64,000 bases of DNA, from the NCBI RefSeq assembly GCF_024764775.1, contig NZ_JALIGC010000033.1:1-64000 (forward strand), in the 5' to 3' direction. A program made the translations under genes and the position numbers. Numbering within the stretch: position 1 is the first letter of the stretch; every line of letters starts with the position of its first letter. The notes under the pieces were generated by a model. That model had not been told where the DNA came from and did not search any database. It saw only the letters and a program-made list of their open reading frames with translations. Below, one piece after another: positions 44,534-52,350 of the stretch. The DNA comes from Scandinavium manionii. GTDB lineage: Bacteria; Pseudomonadota; Gammaproteobacteria; Enterobacterales; Enterobacteriaceae.

Positions 44534-46237
44534 GTGAACAAAGCCACACTCGCAGATATCTTGCCGTTTCGCGCCCTTATCGACGCCTGCTGGAAAGAAA
44601 AATACACCGTTAACCGATTTACCCGCGATCTGGTAGCCGGGATAACCGTCGGTATTATTGCTATTCCGCTGGCAATGGCGCTGGCGATTGGCAGCGGCGT
44701 TGCGCCGCAGTACGGCCTTTATACGTCGGCGGTCGCCGGGATAATTATTGCCCTGACTGGCGGTTCTCGTTTCAGCGTCTCCGGCCCGACGGCCGCATTT
44801 GTGGTGATCCTCTACCCGGTGTCCCAACAGTTCGGCCTCGCGGGATTACTGGTGGCGACGCTACTTTCCGGCGTCTTCCTGGTGCTGTTCGGCCTCGCCC
44901 GTTTTGGCCGCCTGATTGAATATATTCCGATCTCGGTGACGCTTGGCTTTACCTCCGGGATTGGCATCACCATCGCCACCATGCAGATAAAAGATTTCTT
45001 CGGCCTGTCGTTAACGCATATGCCGGAACATTACTGGCAGAAAGTGGGCGCGCTGGTGATGGCCCTGCCGACGCTAAACCCGGGCGATGCCGCCATTGGC
45101 GTGGTGACGCTGGCTATTCTGATTTTCTGGCCACGTCTGGGCATTCGATTACCGGGGCATTTACCGGCGCTGCTGGCAGGCTGCGCGGTAATGGGTATCG
45201 TGAATATGCTGGGTGGACACGTAGCGACCATCGGCTCGCAGTTCCACTATGTTCTGGGCGACGGTACGCAAGGCAACGGGATCCCGCAGCTTTTGCCGCA
45301 GCTGGTGCTGCCGTGGAAGATGCCCGATTCCGACTTCACCCTGAGCTGGGATTCTCTGCAGGCGCTGCTGCCCGCCGCGTTTTCGATGGCGATGCTCGGG
45401 GCGATTGAATCCCTGCTCTGCGCAGTCGTGTTGGACGGTATGACCGGCACCCGCCACAAGGCCAATAATGAGCTGATCGGTCAGGGCCTCGGCAACATGA
45501 TTGCGCCATTCTTTGGCGGCATCACCGCCACCGCCGCCATTGCCCGTTCTGCCGCCAACGTTCGCGCTGGGGCCACCTCGCCAATGGCGGCGGTCATCCA
45601 CGCGGTACTGGTGATCATGGCGCTGCTGGTGCTGGCACCGCTGCTTTCCTGGCTTCCGCTTTCCGCAATGGCCGCCCTGCTGCTGATGGTGGCGTGGAAC
45701 ATGAGCGAAGCGCACAAAGTCGTTTATTTGCTGCGCCGGGCACCTGGTGATGACATCGTGGTGATGCTGATTTGTATGTCACTTACGGTGCTGTTTGATA
45801 TGGTGATCGCTATCAGCGTCGGCATCGTGCTGGCATCTTTGTTATTCATGCGCCGGATTGCCAGAATGACGCACCTTGCGCCAGTGAATGTTACCGTGCC
45901 GGATGACGTGCTGGTGATTCGGGTGATCGGTCCTCTGTTTTTCGCCGCCGCCGAAAGCGTGTTCACAGACCTTGAATCGCGAATTGATGGTAAGCGCATT
46001 GTGGTCTTAAAGTGGGACGCCGTGCCGGTCCTGGATGCAGGCGGCCTGGAAGCGTTCCAGCGCTTTGTCAGTAAACTGCCGGAAGGATGTGAATTGCGGG
46101 TCTCGAATCTTGAGTTTCAGCCGCTGCGCACCCTGGCCCGCGCAGGCGTCAAGCCGATCCCCGGCCGACTGGCGTTCTACCCGGACCGCGATGCGGCACT
46201 GGCGGACCAACGCGATAATCAAATGACCAACCAATAA
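44534..46237 (+). CDS. dauA: SulP-type C4-dicarboxylate transporter DauA
   Basis: DauA (YchM) imports succinate and other C4-dicarboxylates aerobically at acidic pH. The protein is about 567 residues with the SulP membrane domain (GSRFSVSGPTAAFVVILYPV) and a C-terminal cytoplasmic STAS domain (VVLKWDAVPVLDAGGLEAFQ). I chose GTG 44534 because it aligns residue for residue with the E. coli N-terminus (start-NK through LPFRALIDACWKEKY); ATG codons at 44507, 44510 and 44522 are alternatives. Confidence 0.93.
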   Translation: MNKATLADILPFRALIDACWKEKYTVNRFTRDLVAGITVGIIAIPLAMALAIGSGVAPQYGLYTSAVAGIIIALTGGSRFSVSGPTAAFVVILYPVSQQFGLAGLLVATLLSGVFLVLFGLARFGRLIEYIPISVTLGFTSGIGITIATMQIKDFFGLSLTHMPEHYWQKVGALVMALPTLNPGDAAIGVVTLAILIFWPRLGIRLPGHLPALLAGCAVMGIVNMLGGHVATIGSQFHYVLGDGTQGNGIPQLLPQLVLPWKMPDSDFTLSWDSLQALLPAAFSMAMLGAIESLLCAVVLDGMTGTRHKANNELIGQGLGNMIAPFFGGITATAAIARSAANVRAGATSPMAAVIHAVLVIMALLVLAPLLSWLPLSAMAALLLMVAWNMSEAHKVVYLLRRAPGDDIVVMLICMSLTVLFDMVIAISVGIVLASLLFMRRIARMTHLAPVNVTVPDDVLVIRVIGPLFFAAAESVFTDLESRIDGKRIVVLKWDAVPVLDAGGLEAFQRFVSKLPEGCELRVSNLEFQPLRTLARAGVKPIPGRLAFYPDRDAALADQRDNQMTNQ

Positions 46238-46245
46238 GGAAGACA

Positions 46246-46770
46246 ATGCTCACTCACGCCCCGCGTCTGGAAACGGAACGGCTAGTTTTACGCCATTTTA
46301 CCGTTGATGATTTTGACGACCTGGCGGCCTTCTGGGCCGATCCGCAGGTGGTGAAATTTATTGGCGGGGAACCGCAAAGTGCGGAGGTCAGCTGGAGCCG
46401 ATTACTGCGCTATATCGGCCACTGGCAGGTGCTGGGCTACGGTTACTGGGCGGCGTTTGAGAAACAAAGCGGGCGCTATATCGGTTCGTTTGGTTTGCAG
46501 GAAGCGAAGCGTAATCTTACTCCGGCGCTGGACTGCCCTGAAGCAGGTTGGGCGCTTATCCCGGCGGTGCACGGCATGGGTTATGCCAAAGAAGCGTTAG
46601 AGGCGATGCTGCAATGGGCAGACCGTGAACTCGGCGCACCGCTATGCTGCATTATTGATGAAGAGAATCAGCGTTCCGTGCATCTCGCCGAACGTTTTGG
46701 ATTTCAGTTCCAGCTTGACGTCATTTATCACGGCAGCCCGGTGCGGATGTTTACGCGCCCTGCGCCCTGA
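46246..46770 (+). CDS. GNAT-family N-acetyltransferase (RimJ/RimL type)
   Basis: This 174-residue protein begins with ETERLVLRHFTVDDFDDLAAF, the classical start of the RimJ/RimL subgroup. The acetyl-CoA region is around HGMGYAKEALEAML. The substrate is unknown. It starts 8 nt after dauA with AAGGAAG as ribosome site, so it probably shares the dauA transcript. It is not present between dauA and ychH in E. coli. Confidence 0.88.
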   Translation: MLTHAPRLETERLVLRHFTVDDFDDLAAFWADPQVVKFIGGEPQSAEVSWSRLLRYIGHWQVLGYGYWAAFEKQSGRYIGSFGLQEAKRNLTPALDCPEAGWALIPAVHGMGYAKEALEAMLQWADRELGAPLCCIIDEENQRSVHLAERFGFQFQLDVIYHGSPVRMFTRPAP

Positions 46771-46781
46771 ACGCATAAATG

Positions 46782-46807
46782 AAAACGGCTCTCTCAGGAG
46801 CCGTTTT
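46782..46807. terminator. Bidirectional terminator between the GNAT gene and ychH
   Basis: AAAACGGCTC (46782-46791) pairs perfectly with GAGCCGTTTT (46798-46807) around a 6-nt loop. It can serve both convergent genes. Confidence 0.85.
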
Positions 46808-46824
46808 GCTGAAAAATCCAGGTC

Positions 46825-47100
46825 TTAGCTGTGGCGATGGCTGTCCCGACGACAGCGTTTATCATAGTGGCGCACCCACCAATATCTGTCGCTCACCTGC
46901 TCGTGGCCGCTGACGCGAGCCCCCGCCAGCCAAAGGACTGCACCGAGGAAGATGCTGAGCACTGCGCCGTGCGCAAAGTATTGCGGCAGATCAAGTTGCG
47001 GAAGCTGGTTTAAAATAGAGTAACCAACTCCAACGACCATGACAGTTAACCCTAAACCCATGAGCACATTACCGAGTCGCGAAGCGTTTCTGCGTTTCAT
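46825..47100 (-). CDS. ychH: Stress-induced inner-membrane protein YchH
   Basis: This 91-residue protein has two transmembrane segments and matches E. coli YchH (92 aa), a DUF2583 protein linked to stress tolerance. The end of the protein is rich in Arg and His. E. coli ychH is CRP-controlled; a partial CRP-like site (TGCGT-N6-TCACA, 47183-47198) lies upstream here, but the match is imperfect. Confidence 0.92.
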   Translation of the reverse strand: MKRRNASRLGNVLMGLGLTVMVVGVGYSILNQLPQLDLPQYFAHGAVLSIFLGAVLWLAGARVSGHEQVSDRYWWVRHYDKRCRRDSHRHS

Positions 47101-47371
47101 ATGTCACCTCCGGAACTTTGGGTTGACAGGGAATATCCCTGGTCCTTGTGTGTAAAGTATAGACAACACTTTTGCCTGTTAGTGCGTATGCGATCACAAT
47201 TACGAACATGTGGGCAACAAAACTTTACAAATAACAGTCTGAACTATATGAATTTCTAATGGTTCAGCACCGCAACAACTTCCCTCATCCCGTCTGGCTT
47301 GCAGAATTTTGTCTCCCGCAGCGATTACAGTACACTACGCGCCAGATATCGACGCACTCAGGAATAAAAAC

Positions 47372-47956
47372 GTGACGATTAAACTGATTGTCGGCCTTGC
47401 CAATCCAGGGGCTGAATATGCCGCTACCCGTCATAACGCCGGGGCCTGGTATGTGGATTTACTGGCCGACCGCTGCCGCGCCCCACTGCGCGAAGAAAGT
47501 AAATTCTTTGGTTATACCTCGCGCATCAACCTGGCGGGCGAAGATGTACGCCTGCTGGTGCCGACCACCTTCATGAACCTCAGCGGTAAATCCGTTGCCG
47601 CGATGGCGACCTTTTTCCGCATCGCGCCGGACGAAATTCTGGTCGCCCATGACGAGCTGGATCTGCCACCCGGCGTGGCGAAGTTCAAACTCGGCGGCGG
47701 CCACGGCGGTCATAACGGTCTTAAGGACATCATCAGCAAACTCGGTAATAACCCTAATTTTCACCGTTTACGCGTGGGAATCGGTCATCCGGGCGATAAA
47801 AACAAAGTTGTCGGTTTTGTTCTGGGCAAGCCACCGATGTCAGAGCAGAAGCTGATAGACGAAGCGGTTGACGAAGCGGCGCGCTGCACCGAGGTCTGGC
47901 TGAAAGACGGGCTGACCAAAGCGACCAACCGCTTACACGCTTTTAAAGCACAATAA
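47372..47956 (+). CDS. pth: Peptidyl-tRNA hydrolase
   Basis: Pth releases tRNA from stalled peptidyl-tRNA and is essential. The 194 residues equal the E. coli enzyme. The active site is visible as N11 and H21 in GLANPGAEYAATRHNAG and the aspartate in LVAHDELDLPPG. The start is GTG at 47372, which gives the E. coli N-terminus; the frame opens earlier at 47309. Confidence 0.97.
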   Translation: MTIKLIVGLANPGAEYAATRHNAGAWYVDLLADRCRAPLREESKFFGYTSRINLAGEDVRLLVPTTFMNLSGKSVAAMATFFRIAPDEILVAHDELDLPPGVAKFKLGGGHGGHNGLKDIISKLGNNPNFHRLRVGIGHPGDKNKVVGFVLGKPPMSEQKLIDEAVDEAARCTEVWLKDGLTKATNRLHAFKAQ

Positions 47957-48071
47957 CACCCGGCAGGCGGCAATTTTGCCCCGCGCCGTGTATAATAGGC
48001 GAAGTTGTTTACTTTTCTGCAATCTGTTCAACGTAACAGGTTGATTACCAAAGATTAAGGTGATTTACATC

Positions 48072-49163
48072 ATGGGATTTAAATGCGGTATCGTCGGCCT
48101 GCCTAACGTCGGCAAATCCACCCTGTTCAACGCGCTCACCAAAGCCGGTATCGAAGCGGCCAACTTCCCGTTCTGTACCATCGAGCCGAACACCGGTGTC
48201 GTGCCGATGCCCGATCCGCGTCTGGATGCACTGGCTGAAATCGTCAAGCCGCAGCGTATTCTGCCGACCACCATGGAATTCGTCGACATCGCCGGTCTGG
48301 TGAAAGGCGCGTCCAAAGGCGAAGGCCTGGGAAACCAATTTCTGACCAACATCCGTGAAACCGAAGCTATCGGCCACGTGGTGCGCTGCTTTGAAAACGA
48401 CAACATCATCCACGTGAATAACAAAGTCGATCCGGCTGATGATATTGATGTTATCAATACCGAGCTGGCACTGTCAGACCTCGATACCTGCGAACGTGCT
48501 ATCCACCGCGTACAGAAACGCGCGAAAGGCGGCGACAAAGACGCGAAAGCTGAACTGGCCGCACTGGAAAAATGCCTGCCGCAGCTGGAAAACGCCGGTA
48601 TGCTGCGCGCGCTGGATCTGTCTGAAGAAGATAAAGCCGCCATCAAATACCTGAGCTTCCTGACCCTGAAGCCAACCATGTACATCGCGAACGTCAACGA
48701 AGACGGTTTCGAAAACAACCCTTACCTCGACCAGGTGCGTAAAATCGCCGACGCCGAAGGTTCTGTGGTGGTTGCCGTGTGCGCCGCAGTCGAATCCGAC
48801 ATCGCCGAACTGGACGACGCTGACCGTGACGAATTCATGGCGGAGCTGGGCATCGAAGAACCGGGTCTGAACCGCGTTATCCGCGCCGGTTACGAACTGC
48901 TTAACCTGCAAACCTACTTCACCGCTGGCGTGAAAGAAGTTCGCGCGTGGACCATCCCTGTCGGCGCTACCGCCCCACAGGCTGCGGGTAAAATCCACAC
49001 CGACTTCGAAAAAGGCTTCATCCGCGCACAGACTATCGCCTTTGAAGACTTCATCACCTACAAGGGTGAGCAAGGTGCCAAAGAAGCCGGTAAAATGCGC
49101 GCAGAAGGCAAAGACTACATCGTTAAAGATGGTGACGTAATGAACTTCCTGTTCAACGTCTAA
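48072..49163 (+). CDS. ychF: Redox-responsive ATPase YchF (OLA1 family)
   Basis: YchF is a P-loop protein of the Obg family that hydrolyses ATP rather than GTP and associates with ribosomes. The 363-residue protein has G1 GLPNVGKST near residue 10, G3 DIAGLVKGASKGEGLG, an altered G4 (NVNE instead of NKxD), a coiled-coil and a C-terminal TGS domain. It starts with MGFKCGIVGL at 48072, 115 nt after pth. Confidence 0.97.
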   Translation: MGFKCGIVGLPNVGKSTLFNALTKAGIEAANFPFCTIEPNTGVVPMPDPRLDALAEIVKPQRILPTTMEFVDIAGLVKGASKGEGLGNQFLTNIRETEAIGHVVRCFENDNIIHVNNKVDPADDIDVINTELALSDLDTCERAIHRVQKRAKGGDKDAKAELAALEKCLPQLENAGMLRALDLSEEDKAAIKYLSFLTLKPTMYIANVNEDGFENNPYLDQVRKIADAEGSVVVAVCAAVESDIAELDDADRDEFMAELGIEEPGLNRVIRAGYELLNLQTYFTAGVKEVRAWTIPVGATAPQAAGKIHTDFEKGFIRAQTIAFEDFITYKGEQGAKEAGKMRAEGKDYIVKDGDVMNFLFNV

Positions 49164-49187
49164 GCTTTGCTTTGGTCGTGACTCGAG

Positions 49188-49217
49188 AAATTCCACGCTT
49201 CGGCGTGGATTTTTTTA
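49188..49217 (+). terminator. Rho-independent terminator of ychF
   Basis: TCCACGC pairs with GCGTGGA around a stable TTCG tetraloop, followed by seven T residues. Confidence 0.92.
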
Positions 49218-49320
49218 TGGGCGTTTTAGAGGGCATGGATGTAAGGTTGAGCACCACCGTCGTGTAAAGCGCTGACTGGCACTATCGACGAAAAACTGAT
49301 TCTTCTTCGAGGATCCCGAC

Positions 49321-49803
49321 ATGACCACCTTTCATCAACTGACTGCCACCAGCCTGCGTGGAGAGTCCGTCTCTATGGCTGACTATGCGGGCACGCTTGT
49401 TCTGGTGGTTAATACCGCCAGCCATTGTGGATTTACGCCACAATACGCAGGCCTCGAAGCGCTCTACAAGAAATACGCCTCCCAGGGTCTGGTGGTGCTT
49501 GGCTTCCCCTGCAACCAGTTTGGCAAACAGGAACCCGGCGACGCCGACGAAATCGCGCAGACCTGTCACATCAACTACGGTGTAAGCTTCCCGATGTTCG
49601 AGAAAGTGGAGGTCAACGGCGCCGGTACACATCCGGTGTTTCGTTACCTGAAAGACGAATTGCCCGGCGTGCTGGGTGGGCGAATCAAATGGAACTTCAC
49701 AAAGTTCCTGATCGGACGCGACGGCAAACCGCTCAAGCGTTTTGCACCGTTTACCACCCCAGAGAAAATGGAAACCGTCATCCTCGCTGCACTTGAACGC
49801 TAA
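49321..49803 (+). CDS. Glutathione peroxidase family protein (thiol peroxidase type)
   Basis: This 160-residue protein has the peroxidatic cysteine at C36 in NTASHCGFTPQY, the glutamine in FPCNQFGKQEPG and the tryptophan-asparagine pair WNFTKF. C82 is placed like the resolving cysteine of non-selenium family members, which use thioredoxin. It differs from E. coli BtuE in length and in the middle region. It is the first gene after the syntenic block ends at ychF. Confidence 0.9.
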   Translation: MTTFHQLTATSLRGESVSMADYAGTLVLVVNTASHCGFTPQYAGLEALYKKYASQGLVVLGFPCNQFGKQEPGDADEIAQTCHINYGVSFPMFEKVEVNGAGTHPVFRYLKDELPGVLGGRIKWNFTKFLIGRDGKPLKRFAPFTTPEKMETVILAALER

Positions 49804-49881
49804 GTATTCATGTAATGCGAACGACCAAAAACGCTGACCTGTGTAGTCATTCAAACAGGCCTGGAAGTCATAATAAAATGA

Positions 49882-50775
49882 TCATGGCAGCGTCAGTTGA
49901 TCTTTAACCTCATCAAATAAGGCAATTAAATGGTCTGCGACCACTCGGACTCGCCGCGAGGCGGCTAAGTCAGAGTGCATAACCAGCCATAATGTCTGAT
50001 CCACAGAGATATCTGGATTAACGCAATACAGGCCGTTTTTCCTTGCCATAAAGTGCGGTAAAACACCCAAACCAAGGCCTGCTGAAACAGCTGATAACTG
50101 TGTTACGAGAGAGTTTGCTTCCACTCTACATGGCCTGCCGCGAAGTATCCGTGTTACCCATTGTGCAGCAGGCAAGTGCTGGTGAGATTCCGACCAGCCC
50201 ACATACTGAGCGTTACTTAGAGATAATCCGGCGAGGCCATCATCCAATAAATTCAAATATGCATCGGCGCCGTATAATCCAAACCCTACCGTTCCGAGAC
50301 GCTTCAATGTCAGATTCCCGCTGTCAGGTTTGACCATGCGTATTGCTAAATCTGCGTCTCTCCGATGCAGATTTACCGACTGCACACCGCTGAGCACCTC
50401 CACACGCAGATCGGGATATTTTTCCAGAATATCCTTTAGCGAAGGCAAAATAAAATGGGTGGCCAGATTGTCCGAAGTCGCAAGCCGGACAATTCCGGCA
50501 ACGTTACCCTGCAATTTTGCCGACTCACCTAAGGCAAGCCCCGCATATTCGAGCGCCTCAGCCCGCTCCAGAAGAGCCTCGCCATCATCCGTTAGTCGAT
50601 AGCCGTTCTGATGCCTGCTGAACAGAGGTATTCCCAGCGATTTCTCAAAGCGATCCAGCTTTCTTGAGAGGGTAGCAATGCCCATACCCAGGGTTTCTGC
50701 GGCGCCACTCAGCGTACCGATGCGGGCGATTGCCAAAAATATCCGCACGTCGTCCCAGTTAAAATCTGCTTTCAT
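49882..50775 (-). CDS. LysR-family transcriptional regulator
   Basis: This 297-residue protein has an N-terminal winged helix (DDVRIFLAIARIGTLSGAAETLG and ATLSRKLDRFEKSLG) and a periplasmic-binding-like effector domain of the CrgA-like group. I chose the ATG at 50775 (MKADFNWDD); the frame opens earlier at 50874. It is divergent from an MFS exporter, its likely target. It lies 5 kb from catA, so a role in catechol control is possible but not supported by position. Confidence 0.88.
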   Translation of the reverse strand: MKADFNWDDVRIFLAIARIGTLSGAAETLGMGIATLSRKLDRFEKSLGIPLFSRHQNGYRLTDDGEALLERAEALEYAGLALGESAKLQGNVAGIVRLATSDNLATHFILPSLKDILEKYPDLRVEVLSGVQSVNLHRRDADLAIRMVKPDSGNLTLKRLGTVGFGLYGADAYLNLLDDGLAGLSLSNAQYVGWSESHQHLPAAQWVTRILRGRPCRVEANSLVTQLSAVSAGLGLGVLPHFMARKNGLYCVNPDISVDQTLWLVMHSDLAASRRVRVVADHLIALFDEVKDQLTLP

Positions 50776-50777
50776 GT

Positions 50778-50810
50778 TTTTCCATTTATGGAAAACGGAT
50801 CTCCGTTTTC
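50778..50810 (-). promoter_or_regulatory. Two overlapping inverted repeats at the lysR start
   Basis: TTTTCCA-TTTA-TGGAAAA (50778-50795) and GAAAACGGA-TC-TCCGTTTTC (50791-50810) share the GAAAA segment and cannot both form. The first covers the GGA that serves as ribosome site for the LysR gene. They may be operators or competing RNA hairpins. Confidence 0.5.
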
Positions 50811-50868
50811 GGGTCTGTTTTATCTTATTTAGCCGGATGATACTGCAGTCCCAAACAAGGAGATAGAC

Positions 50869-50991
50869 ATGCAAACGCGCAATCTAGCGACATCCCCCGA
50901 TGTATCCGCATTCGATCAGAGTTTTATAACGCCCGGCCTGATTATTTGCTCAGAGCAAAAGCGTCAAAGAACGTTACACGCCGAGGAATAA
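50869..50991 (+). CDS. Small ORF of 40 codons, possible gene remnant
   Basis: An ATG at 50869 follows a strong ribosome site (AAGGAG, 6 nt spacing). The frame encodes 40 residues starting MQTRNLATSPDVSAF and ending HAEE before TAA. The N-terminus resembles the start of aldo/keto reductases, which often lie between a LysR gene and an exporter, but the rest does not. It could be the stub left by a deletion or a leader peptide of the downstream MFS gene. Confidence 0.4.
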   Translation: MQTRNLATSPDVSAFDQSFITPGLIICSEQKRQRTLHAEE

Positions 50992-51069
50992 AAGGCGTAC
51001 GAAGCTGGACCCGGTCCACGAAACATTCTTCACACATTTCTCCCAGTATCTATCAAGAGTATTTATGAC

Positions 51070-52257
51070 ATGAACGACACCATTTTACAGGTAAGCTCGG
51101 TGCCCGCACGCGCCTGGGTGGCAGTAACAGCGCTCGGGATCAGTGCGTTTACGATTGTGACCAGCGAACTTGCCCCTGTTGGCATGCTGAGCATGTTAGC
51201 GAAGGATCTAAATCAGACTGAATCTGGTGCGGGTCTTGTCGTTACCGCTTACGGCTGGGTTGCCGCTTTGGCCGCTTTTCTGTCCGGCACAATGCCAGCA
51301 CGAATATCCCGTAAGGGTCTGCTGGTTGCACTAATGTTGATTCTGGCTCTCTCCTGTCTTCTCGCGTCGCAGTCTCACACAATGCATGCATTTATGACTG
51401 CGCGTATAGCAGGCGCACTGGCACACGGTGCTTTCTGGGCATTAATTGGCACCGTAGCCATACAGCTTGTTCCGACAGGTAAACTCGGATTGGCCACGTC
51501 AATCATCTTTGGCGGTGTTTCGGCTGCCAGCGTTTTGGGTGTGCCGCTGTCCAGCTTTATTGCAGACATGGCCGGATGGCGCCATGCGTTTACAGCGATT
51601 TCACTGTTGTCATTGGCCACCGCATGCGCTTTATTCTGGACGCTGCCCACACTGGCGGCTCCTCAGCCAATGAGGCCAAGTGTTTACCGTAGCATCATTA
51701 AAAATCCAGTGCTCCTCTCTCTGTATGCTGCCACCGCCTGCATTATTTCAGCGCACTTTGCGGCATTTACTTACCTCGAACCCCTGCTGACAAAAACCAG
51801 GGGTATCCCGATGGCATCCATGTCTGGCCTGTTGTTGATTTCAGGGCTGTCCGGACTGATGGGGAATATCATTGCCGGCAAGTTGATTGACCGACATATC
51901 AAAGTACTGATTTTGACTTCACTGTTCCTCAGTGCTGTTGCGCTTGGGGTGCTTGGTATGAAGAGCTTTGCATCACTTCCTCTGTGGTTCACAGGTATGC
52001 TGCTCTCTATATGGGGCGGGAGTATGGCAATTGTATTCGTTGGATTGCAGACATGGCTGCTGCGTAATGCGGGAAATGCGGCACAGCCAGCGTCAGCCAT
52101 TTACGTTGCAATTTTCAATGCAGCGATTGGCACCGGTGCACTTGCCGGGGGGCAGATATTAGCTGTCATCGGTCTTCAGAGCATGGTCTTGCTGGCTGCG
52201 TGTGTCATCATTTGCAGCATAGCCTTTGTATTAAGGCTGAAAAGCCCTGCAAGATAA
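51070..52257 (+). CDS. MFS exporter of the DHA1 (SotB/YdhP-like) group
   Basis: This 395-residue protein has twelve predicted transmembrane segments. The TSELAPVGMLSMLAKDL stretch in the first loop and GWRHAFTAISL in the middle are typical of sugar and drug efflux DHA1 members such as SotB and YdhP. The substrate cannot be assigned. It is divergent from the LysR gene and its base composition looks less GC-rich than the iac region to the right. Confidence 0.85.
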   Translation: MNDTILQVSSVPARAWVAVTALGISAFTIVTSELAPVGMLSMLAKDLNQTESGAGLVVTAYGWVAALAAFLSGTMPARISRKGLLVALMLILALSCLLASQSHTMHAFMTARIAGALAHGAFWALIGTVAIQLVPTGKLGLATSIIFGGVSAASVLGVPLSSFIADMAGWRHAFTAISLLSLATACALFWTLPTLAAPQPMRPSVYRSIIKNPVLLSLYAATACIISAHFAAFTYLEPLLTKTRGIPMASMSGLLLISGLSGLMGNIIAGKLIDRHIKVLILTSLFLSAVALGVLGMKSFASLPLWFTGMLLSIWGGSMAIVFVGLQTWLLRNAGNAAQPASAIYVAIFNAAIGTGALAGGQILAVIGLQSMVLLAACVIICSIAFVLRLKSPAR

Positions 52258-52350
52258 AGTGAATCCTCACAATTTGTTCCTCTTTTGTAGTTAGACCGTT
52301 AATGCCAGCAGTGTAGAATTGTTCCAGTAAACCACCCGGCAGGAGCCCAT

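Noticed and set aside
47183..47198. CRP site upstream of ychH
   Set aside because: Only one half-site fits well; the other half has several mismatches. It is mentioned under ychH but not called as a feature.
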